From an uncultured Acidobacteriota bacterium (GTDB lineage Bacteria > Acidobacteriota > Terriglobia > Terriglobales > Acidobacteriaceae), in contig CAIZGA010000642.1 of the NCBI GenBank assembly GCA_903932385.1, forward strand, positions 1 to 7,480: a DNA stretch of 7,480 nucleotides, read 5' to 3'. The stretch's first letter is position 1. Every line of letters starts with the position of its first letter. The notes under the pieces are model-generated. The model did not search any database, had not been told where the DNA came from, and was given only the letters and a program-made list of their open reading frames with translations. Positions 1 to 4,933 of this stretch are shown here, one piece after another. Made by a program: the position numbers and the translations under genes.

Positions 1-771
1 CTTGCCCGATTGAATGCGTTCGATCTCGTCCTGCTTGATGACGACTTCATGTTCGCGCCCTTCATGGCCGAGTACGCCGTCACCTTCCATCATCCTGAAG
101 ATTTAAAAATCCTCGCAAAGCAATTTGAATTGCTTGCAGTCCATACTCGCGACGCCCGCACCGGCCTGCTCTACCACGGTTGGGATGAGACGCATTCTCG
201 CGCATGGGTCGACCCGAAAACCGGCGACTCTGCCACACTCTGGGCCCGTGGCATGGGCTGGTACATGATGGCGCTGGCCGATTCGCTCCCCTTCTACCCG
301 GCCTCCTCCCCCGAACGCGCAGAGTTGCTTGACATCTTTCAGCAGACTGCCGCCGCTCTCATCCGTGTGCAATCGCCGGAAAGCGGACTCTGGTATCAGG
401 TGCTCGACCAGCCGCAGTTGAAGGGCAACTACGTTGAATCCTCCTCTGCAATGATGTTGACCTACGCGCTGCAGAAAGGCGTTCTGCTCGGCTATCTTCC
501 ACGGCAGTACAACGCCAACATCGCCCGCGCGTGGAACAGCATCCAGCAGCGATTCGTTCAAATTTCTTCTACGGGAGAAGTTTCCATCACCGGCACAGTC
601 ACCCACATCGCGCTGGGCGCCGCGCCGGAAAATACCGGCAGCGCCGGCTACTACCTCACCGCGCCCGTCGTCAGAGACGATCCAAAAGGCATCGGCGCAT
701 TTTTAATGGCTGCAACAGAAATGCAATTGGCAGAAGGAAAGTTGGGCAGGACCAGTAACGCAGCAAAATAA
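1..771 (+). CDS. GH105/GH88-type unsaturated glycuronyl (rhamnogalacturonyl) hydrolase, 3' part
   Basis: Enzymes of this family remove delta-4,5-unsaturated uronic acid from the ends of oligosaccharides made by pectate, rhamnogalacturonan or similar lyases. The frame is open from base 1, so the true start lies outside the window; 256 codons are visible before TAA at 769-771. The visible part covers much of the (alpha/alpha)6 barrel: LLDDDFMFAPFMAEYA near the left edge, where the family's acidic catalytic motif falls, then GLLYHGWDE, WARGMGWYMMAL, ESSSAMMLTYAL, TGSAGYYL and VRDDPKGIGAFLMAATEM close to the C-terminus, all in family order. Any signal peptide is out of view. The next gene starts 30 bp downstream on the same strand and acts on related uronate chemistry, which suggests one operon. 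Family assignment is firm. The exact substrate (rhamnogalacturonan, pectin or another glycuronan) cannot be read from the sequence. Confidence 0.88.
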   Translation, partial: LARLNAFDLVLLDDDFMFAPFMAEYAVTFHHPEDLKILAKQFELLAVHTRDARTGLLYHGWDETHSRAWVDPKTGDSATLWARGMGWYMMALADSLPFYPASSPERAELLDIFQQTAAALIRVQSPESGLWYQVLDQPQLKGNYVESSSAMMLTYALQKGVLLGYLPRQYNANIARAWNSIQQRFVQISSTGEVSITGTVTHIALGAAPENTGSAGYYLTAPVVRDDPKGIGAFLMAATEMQLAEGKLGRTSNAAK

Positions 772-801
772 GCAGGCAAATCAATTTCACCGGAGACCCA
801 C

Positions 802-1917
802 ATGTCAAACAACAAACTCAATCGCCGGCAATTTCTCACCACCTCCGGCGCAGCCGCACTCGCTCTGAATGCCGCCGGCGGCATCGCCACCGCTGCTCCC
901 GCGCGCGCGCACCGCCCGCTGCAAATGGTGCTCGGCTGCCAAACCGCGCCCACAACGCTGGAGCATCTGCAGTACCTTGCGCGCTACAGCATCCGCAACA
1001 TCTGCGGCTATCCTCCCATCGCAGATGGCCGTCTCTACGCCACGCGCGAGGAGTTGGAGCAGATGAAGGATGTCGCCGCCAAGTGCGGCATTGAAGTCGA
1101 CATGGTCGCGCCGCCCTTCCTCGCATCCATCTCGGTGGACGTCGACAAGCACGCCGCCATCATGCTCGGCCAGAGTCCCGAACGCGACCACGACATTGAA
1201 GACATGCAGACCATGATTCGCAACTGCGCCGCCGCCGGCATCTTCGCCATCAAATACAACCTGCAAATTGTCGGCGACCAGCGCATCGCTCGCACACCCG
1301 GCCGCGGCGACTCCACCTACGCCACATGGAAATTTTCCGAGGCGCATCCCAAGTCGGAGTTCACCCGCGCCGGCCAGGTCAGCGCAGAAGAAAGCTGGGC
1401 ACGCATCACCTATTTTCTTGACCGCATCATTCCCGTCGCCAACGAATACAAAGTTCGCATGGCATTGCATCCCGATGATCCCGGCATGCCGCCGCAGGGC
1501 TACCAGGGAGACCATCGCGTTCTCGGCACCGTCGACGGCCTCAAGAAATTTATTTCCATTCAGGAGAGCCCCTACCACGGCCTGAATTTCTGCCAGGGCA
1601 CGGTGAGCGAAATGCTGGCCGACCCCGGCAAGGAAATTTACGACGTCATTCGCTACTTCGGTTCCCGCGACAAAATCTTCAACGTGCACTTCCGCAACAT
1701 CCGCGGCCATCGCGACGACTTCGTGGAAACCTATCCCGATGAAGGCGATGTCGATATGGTCAAGGCCATGCAGACGTACAAGGAGGTCGGCTACAAATAC
1801 ATGATCATGCCCGACCACGTCCCGCTCGCACCCACAGACCCGCGCGGCCTGCAGTCCTTCGCGTACTGCTACGGATACATCCGCGGCCTGCTGCAATCCG
1901 CCAAAGAACTCAGCTAG
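802..1917 (+). CDS. Tat-signal UxuA-family (mannonate dehydratase-like) TIM-barrel protein
   Basis: Mannonate dehydratase converts D-mannonate to 2-keto-3-deoxygluconate in glucuronate catabolism. The 371-residue product shows the family's conserved blocks: HPDDPGMP (His223), NFCQGTVSE (Cys264), HFRNIRG (His296), GDVDM (316-319) and MPDHVP (Asp338). The spacing of His223, Cys264, His296 and Asp338 fits the family's metal site. The ATG at 802 is preceded by GGAG at 792-795, a good ribosome binding site. The N-terminus is NRRQFLTTSG followed by an Ala-rich hydrophobic stretch and a possible cleavage after ARA (residue 36), a textbook twin-arginine signal. Classical UxuA is cytoplasmic, so this is probably an exported, divergent paralogue. 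A related xylose-isomerase-like TIM-barrel enzyme acting on another sugar acid remains possible. It probably shares a transcript with the upstream GH105 gene, and a strong terminator follows its stop. Confidence 0.85.
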   Translation: MSNNKLNRRQFLTTSGAAALALNAAGGIATAAPARAHRPLQMVLGCQTAPTTLEHLQYLARYSIRNICGYPPIADGRLYATREELEQMKDVAAKCGIEVDMVAPPFLASISVDVDKHAAIMLGQSPERDHDIEDMQTMIRNCAAAGIFAIKYNLQIVGDQRIARTPGRGDSTYATWKFSEAHPKSEFTRAGQVSAEESWARITYFLDRIIPVANEYKVRMALHPDDPGMPPQGYQGDHRVLGTVDGLKKFISIQESPYHGLNFCQGTVSEMLADPGKEIYDVIRYFGSRDKIFNVHFRNIRGHRDDFVETYPDEGDVDMVKAMQTYKEVGYKYMIMPDHVPLAPTDPRGLQSFAYCYGYIRGLLQSAKELS

Positions 1918-1929
1918 CCGCTGCAAATC

Positions 1930-1976
1930 AAAGCGGCCGGGGCGCAATGATTCACGCATCCCGGCCGTTATTTTTA
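1930..1976 (+). terminator. Rho-independent terminator after the sugar-enzyme genes
   Basis: CGGCCGGG (1934-1941) pairs perfectly with CCCGGCCG (1960-1967). An inner GCG (1942-1944 region) can also pair with CGC at 1955-1957 across a small bulge. The stem is followed at once by TTATTTTT (1968-1975). It begins about 16 bp after the stop codon of the UxuA-like gene, so it ends that operon. On the minus strand the hairpin is followed by a weaker T-rich stretch, so it may also have ended transcription of the original tRNA-Val gene, which pointed toward it. Confidence 0.85.
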
Positions 1977-1997
1977 ATTCTTTGTATGTGGAATTTT

Positions 1998-2042
1998 TGG
2001 TGGGCAGCGAGGGACTCGAACCCCCGACATCCTGCTTGTAAG
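1998..2042 (-). other. attL core: 3' half of tRNA-Val (anticodon UAC)
   Basis: Read on the minus strand, the segment runs from the anticodon loop CTTACAA (2042-2036, anticodon TAC), through the 3' anticodon stem GCAGG (2035-2031), a 5-nt variable loop (2030-2026), the T stem GGGGG (2025-2021), the loop TTCGAGT (2020-2014), the closing CCCTC (2013-2009), the acceptor 3' strand GCTGCCC (2008-2002) and the discriminator A, to an encoded CCA (2000-1998). No matching 5' acceptor strand GGGCAGC or proper D arm follows at the right distance, so this is not a functional tRNA. The break falls exactly at the 5' edge of the anticodon loop and the integrase gene lies next door. This fits the tRNA 3' half left behind at the integration boundary, with the intact copy rebuilt at the far end. 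The exact length of the identity block cannot be known without the other end. Confidence 0.82.
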
Positions 2043-2196
2043 GCCAGCCGTCTATGCTGGAACAGCAGGTGCCCTAAACACTGCGCAGCAGTTCACTGCG
2101 TACATTGCAAAACAGATTACTATGTTGCAAGCCGGTGTCAACAAAAAAATCAAAATTATTTTGAGGACGTGACTTTACTGGTACTAGATTCTGGCA
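2043..2196. other. Attachment-site arm region (non-coding) with short repeats
   Basis: This is about 154 bp without a credible gene, between the tRNA half and the integrase stop codon. It holds a small perfect hairpin CCAGC/GCTGG with a 7-nt loop (2044-2060). It also holds three pairs of short repeats: CACTGCG at 2079 and 2094, (C/T)(A/G)TTGCAA at 2103 and 2123, and CTGG(T/C)ACTAG at 2178 and 2191. An A/T-rich tract at 2141-2162 includes AATCAA, close to but not a full IHF consensus. Such a layout is typical of the arm-type integrase, excisionase and host-factor sites beside phage att cores. The assignment to particular proteins is inference. Confidence 0.55.
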
Positions 2197-3471
2197 CTAG
2201 ACAGCCCATGAATCTGCATATACTTCATCGTATCCCTGACCCTGCGAAGGCCGCCTTACGAACGTCGGCTTCGCGGTCGACTCCACAGCACGCAATGCAG
2301 CCAGCTTGATTTCCTTGCGGTGATGGACATATTTCCGCGTCATTCGCACGTTTCCATGTCCCATAATTGCCTGCACCGTCTCCGGGTCCTGGCCATTCTC
2401 AAACATTCGAGTTGCCACCTGATGACGCATGTCATGAGGCCGAACGTCAGTAACCCCTGATGCCTTGCGCAATTCGTCCCAGGACTTACGTAACCAGCTG
2501 CGACTCGCCGGCCGCTCCGGATCGAACTGATTGCGTGCCATACGAAACGGAAACAGGTAATGCTCCGGCCTACAGCTCCCCAGCCGATATGCCCGCTGGA
2601 GGCAAGCCTCAAAGGCCGCGCGCGCCGTGTCATTCAAAGGCAGAACCCTTGGACGCACATAATTTTTTGTGGCTTCACGCGGGATCTGAATCTCACTGAC
2701 GTCTCCACCTTCACGGAGATGCACATGGCGCAGCTGCAAACCGCGAAGCTCGCACCCCGCCGCACCCGTATTGTTGGTGATAATGGCCACCAGCCGCGCC
2801 AGCTCCGCACGGGGATTGCCTGCCGTGCACTCAAACAGCTTTTGCTCCTCCTCAACGCTAAGCGATGTGCGCGGTGACCATTGACTGACCGCAAGCGGTT
2901 GGTAATATGCCGCCAGCCGAGGCCATTCCCCGGCCAACTGCAGGACCTGCTGCAGGACACAAACTTCATGATTGACCAGGGACGCACCGGCAACACGCTT
3001 CCACGGCCGCAAAACCACAGTGTCCACTTCCCCTTCGGGAGTTTTCCTTGCCACATTCAATGCATTCGCGCGACGCGCAATCTGATACTCACGCAGGTGC
3101 GCACCGGTGATTTCCTTGAGCTGCAACGTTCCAAAAATAACATTTAGCGCAGCGATGTGATACTTCACTGCCTCATGCGTGCGAGGGCGAAGATTTTTCA
3201 GTTTTCGCAAGCGCTGCCATAGGGCAGCCGCTTCACAAAATGCACATTCGGAAAATCGACGCGGATCAGAAATTGGAGATTTTGATAGCGCGTCATACTC
3301 AGCAGCGTCTACCTCAAACATGATTGAAGCATCCTGGCCACCCAGCAATAACTGTTGTTGCGCCTGTTGGCTTTCTAGCAGTCCCGATTGCGACAGCGTG
3401 GAAAACATCTGACCAGCAGTGGAATTGGCTGACAATAACACATTCGCTGTATTACGTAAGTGCGGAGACAT
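2197..3471 (-). CDS. Tyrosine recombinase / phage integrase
   Basis: The 424-residue protein would catalyse site-specific integration of the element at tRNA-Val. The C-terminal catalytic domain shows a beta-hairpin Lys (TKNYVRPRVLPL, K269), box II HDMRH (H346, R349), MGHGN (H372) and the nucleophile region TRKYVHH (Y381), with the usual nine-residue step from H372 to Y381. Box I reads NTGAAGCELRGL, so Ala238 sits where the first catalytic Arg is expected. Residues about 75-200 look like a core-binding, SAM-like domain. The first 70 residues are Gln/Ser-rich and not recognised. The ATG at 3471 has only a weak GGGG (7 nt upstream) as ribosome binding site, and Met22 is a possible later start. 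The gene reads toward the att core, ends about 155 bp from it, and is divergent from the small RHH gene. Confidence 0.92.
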   Translation of the reverse strand: MSPHLRNTANVLLSANSTAGQMFSTLSQSGLLESQQAQQQLLLGGQDASIMFEVDAAEYDALSKSPISDPRRFSECAFCEAAALWQRLRKLKNLRPRTHEAVKYHIAALNVIFGTLQLKEITGAHLREYQIARRANALNVARKTPEGEVDTVVLRPWKRVAGASLVNHEVCVLQQVLQLAGEWPRLAAYYQPLAVSQWSPRTSLSVEEEQKLFECTAGNPRAELARLVAIITNNTGAAGCELRGLQLRHVHLREGGDVSEIQIPREATKNYVRPRVLPLNDTARAAFEACLQRAYRLGSCRPEHYLFPFRMARNQFDPERPASRSWLRKSWDELRKASGVTDVRPHDMRHQVATRMFENGQDPETVQAIMGHGNVRMTRKYVHHRKEIKLAALRAVESTAKPTFVRRPSQGQGYDEVYADSWAV

Positions 3472-3493
3472 AAACGCCCCAAGTTCGATATGC

Positions 3494-3530
3494 TTGCCGA
3501 CGTGCTGTACTATTTTCTAGCACACGGCAA
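3494..3530. promoter_or_regulatory. Imperfect inverted repeat, candidate operator between integrase and RHH gene
   Basis: TTGCCG (3494-3499) and GTGCT (3502-3506) face AGCAC (3519-3523) and CGGCAA (3525-3530). That gives 11 paired bases interrupted only by a 2x1 mismatch, around a 12-nt A/T-rich centre. It lies inside the 93-bp divergent region, about 22 bp from the integrase start and 34 bp from the RHH start. No T-run follows on either side, so it is unlikely to be a terminator. Ribbon-helix-helix proteins commonly bind such paired half-sites, which makes autoregulation and integrase control a reasonable inference. Confidence 0.5.
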
Positions 3531-3551
3531 TGCGGACATCAAGCAAAGGGT

Positions 3552-3557
3552 TATAAT
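3552..3557 (+). promoter_or_regulatory. -10 element (TATAAT) for the RHH gene, possibly leaderless
   Basis: A perfect TATAAT ends 7 bp before the ATG at 3565, so a transcript starting at the usual distance would begin at or next to the start codon. No good -35 hexamer is present 16-18 bp upstream. Nor is there a convincing Shine-Dalgarno at the usual spacing; the only purine run, AAAGGG, is about 15 nt before the ATG and would lie upstream of the transcript start. Confidence 0.45.
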
Positions 3558-3564
3558 TCCTACC

Positions 3565-3732
3565 ATGGCCCAGGACAAAACGAGCAGCGTCCGATTTACC
3601 GCAGAAGACCAGAAAATCGTATCCAGCCTGCATAAGCGCACCGGCATTCAAAACACCACGGAGCTTTTGCGCCACGCCTTACGCGCCCTCGAACGCGAGT
3701 TGGATTACCTGGCAAGACGGATGAAAAAGTAA
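3565..3732 (+). CDS. Small ribbon-helix-helix (Arc/MetJ/CopG-like) DNA-binding protein
   Basis: The predicted 55-residue protein begins with a short lead and a strand SSVRFTAED, followed by a helix, the turn HKRTG, and a second helix starting at the N-cap TTELLRHALRAL. This is the pattern of RHH regulators, which dimerise through the strand and place it in the DNA major groove. A basic tail (ARRMKK) ends it. I chose the ATG at 3565 because the RHH fold starts right after it and TATAAT lies just upstream. The frame stays open back to a GTG at 3460, but that extra stretch does not look like part of the fold and would cross the inverted repeat. The gene is divergent from the integrase, so a repressor or excision-control role is likely. 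An orphan antitoxin is the main alternative, though no toxin gene adjoins it. It ends only 7 bp from the convergent tail gene. Confidence 0.72.
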   Translation: MAQDKTSSVRFTAEDQKIVSSLHKRTGIQNTTELLRHALRALERELDYLARRMKK

Positions 3733-3739
3733 TCCGACC

Positions 3740-4933
3740 CTACTCGATATAAATTTCATAGACCTGATATCCCCATCCATCACCAGCAATGGAGCCGTCG
3801 GCCGTTGGTGGTGGCGTGGATGAAATGATAACGCTGAGGTCCGCCAGATTCGTCCCCGATGCAATCGACTCTGTAATATCCGTCTGCGCAAACGTAGTGC
3901 TCGTACTGGAAAGCGTGGTCGTCGATCCGGTGGATGCATTCACAAGGACAATCGACGCTGTAGCCCCAACACTTCCATGATTCATGAGTGTGCCGGCAAC
4001 AGATACGTTCAGCATCTTGCCGGAACCTACGACTACAGCCGGGAACCCGGAATAAATAATTTCGCTCAAGAACGATTCGAGCGTTGAGGATGAAATTGCG
4101 TTATAGCTGATGGTGATATTTGCTCCCGCATCATCATCGCCAAAAGTATAGGTGATTGTGCTGCCAAGAATTGAAACCGTGTAATCCGTGATCGGCAATG
4201 TTGGCCCCATCACACCGGCATCGCTGATGAAATTTGCATCTGTGAAGCTGATAGAGGGAGACGAAGTTCCCGGCAACGTTCCCGTGACAGTGAGAACATG
4301 CTCACTACCGACAACGTTCTGATTGGTTGATTTCGCCGTGGCATATGTTCCAAGATTGCCATCAATGGCTGCGCCTGGAGAGAGTGTCGCGTTACTGCCC
4401 AAATCGTTATAGGTGGATGGCTGATAAACCGCACTGGCCGTTGCCGTAACAATTGACCCGATAAGGAAATATCCCGGCTTGTTGAGATAGTCGGCAGAAT
4501 TCATCGTTGCAATGGGCGTGATGGTTCCACCCAAAAACAACGGATCGATGTAATAAACATCATAGAGTTGCCCTTGCTCGAGAGAATTGAGGAAGTTTGG
4601 GCTGGGCGTGCATGGGTTTCCACTAACCGGACCATATGCCGGCGTAAAGTTGGCAATGCTAATTTGCGCCGTGCTTCCCGATGCAATCGATGTGAGCGTG
4701 CCGGCAGTGGCCACAGGCTGCCCGTTATAGACCACCAGAGAAGCTGTGACGGCCGCAGTTGTATTATCCACCTCCAGCCATGCTGAAACGGCCCCATTGA
4801 AGCGTGCAGCGCGAATCCGCACGTTGTAGACAGCACCAGCAATGATGCCCCTGCACAAATGTAGAAGATTGCGTTGCAGCAACAAGAGGCGCATCCAGCC
4901 ATGGGCCAGCAACGCCGCTGACAACTCGCGCAT
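3740..4933 (-). CDS. C-terminal part of the J-like tail-tip protein (displaced frame)
   Basis: This frame continues the J-like protein after a one-base shift. An ATG at 4933 opens it, but the first 32-33 residues, up to about 4850, are only the antisense-looking shadow of the upstream frame. Real continuity begins at GIIAGAVYNVRIRAARFNG, which completes the fibronectin-III-like domain started in the other frame (W at the middle, then YNVRIRA and the closing SAW). After it come Thr/Ser/Gly-rich beta-type sequence, a 52-residue module shared with the upstream half (4097-4252), and a C-terminal segment ending YQVYEIYIE before TAG at 3740-3742. It probably forms the distal, receptor-contacting part of the tail tip. 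It should be read as one gene with the upstream frame, not as an independent product, unless the ATG is shown to be used. Confidence 0.7.
   Translation of the reverse strand: MRELSAALLAHGWMRLLLLQRNLLHLCRGIIAGAVYNVRIRAARFNGAVSAWLEVDNTTAAVTASLVVYNGQPVATAGTLTSIASGSTAQISIANFTPAYGPVSGNPCTPSPNFLNSLEQGQLYDVYYIDPLFLGGTITPIATMNSADYLNKPGYFLIGSIVTATASAVYQPSTYNDLGSNATLSPGAAIDGNLGTYATAKSTNQNVVGSEHVLTVTGTLPGTSSPSISFTDANFISDAGVMGPTLPITDYTVSILGSTITYTFGDDDAGANITISYNAISSSTLESFLSEIIYSGFPAVVVGSGKMLNVSVAGTLMNHGSVGATASIVLVNASTGSTTTLSSTSTTFAQTDITESIASGTNLADLSVIISSTPPPTADGSIAGDGWGYQVYEIYIE
4097..4252 (-). repeat. Internal beta module, copy in the C-terminal part of the tail-tip protein
   Basis: These 52 residues (969-1020 of the frame-corrected protein) begin ISFTDANF, contain ITDYTVS, ITYTF and DDAG, and end ITISYNA. 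They match the copy at 6078-6233 without gaps at 32 of 52 positions. The ending, Tyr-Thr-Phe then Asp-Ala-Gly then a strand with Ser/Asn-Tyr, resembles short repeated beta domains known from phage tail proteins. Confidence 0.8.

Noticed and set aside
103..606. Minus-strand open frame of 167 codons opposite the GH105 gene
   Set aside because: It is antisense to a clear family match, has no recognisable domain, and is a GC-rich shadow frame.
805..1959. Long minus-strand open frame (384 codons) opposite the UxuA-like gene
   Set aside because: It mirrors the strongly conserved plus-strand gene codon for codon, has a Val/Ala/Gly/Asp-heavy composition typical of antisense frames in GC-rich DNA, and spans the terminator.
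2043..2064. Self-splicing or archaeal-type tRNA intron interrupting tRNA-Val
   Set aside because: The piece is only 22 nt, lies at the loop edge rather than the canonical intron position, and the presumed 5' exon lacks an acceptor strand, so an att junction explains it better.
1947..2309. Plus-strand open frame of 120 codons over the tRNA half and the end of the integrase gene
   Set aside because: Its start reads WWAARDSNPRHPAC, the well-known false translation of the reverse strand of a tRNA 3' half, and its end is antisense to the integrase.
3494..3530. Terminator between the integrase and the RHH gene
   Set aside because: The inverted repeat has a long A/T-rich centre, no T-run on either side, and lies upstream of both divergent genes, where a terminator would serve neither.
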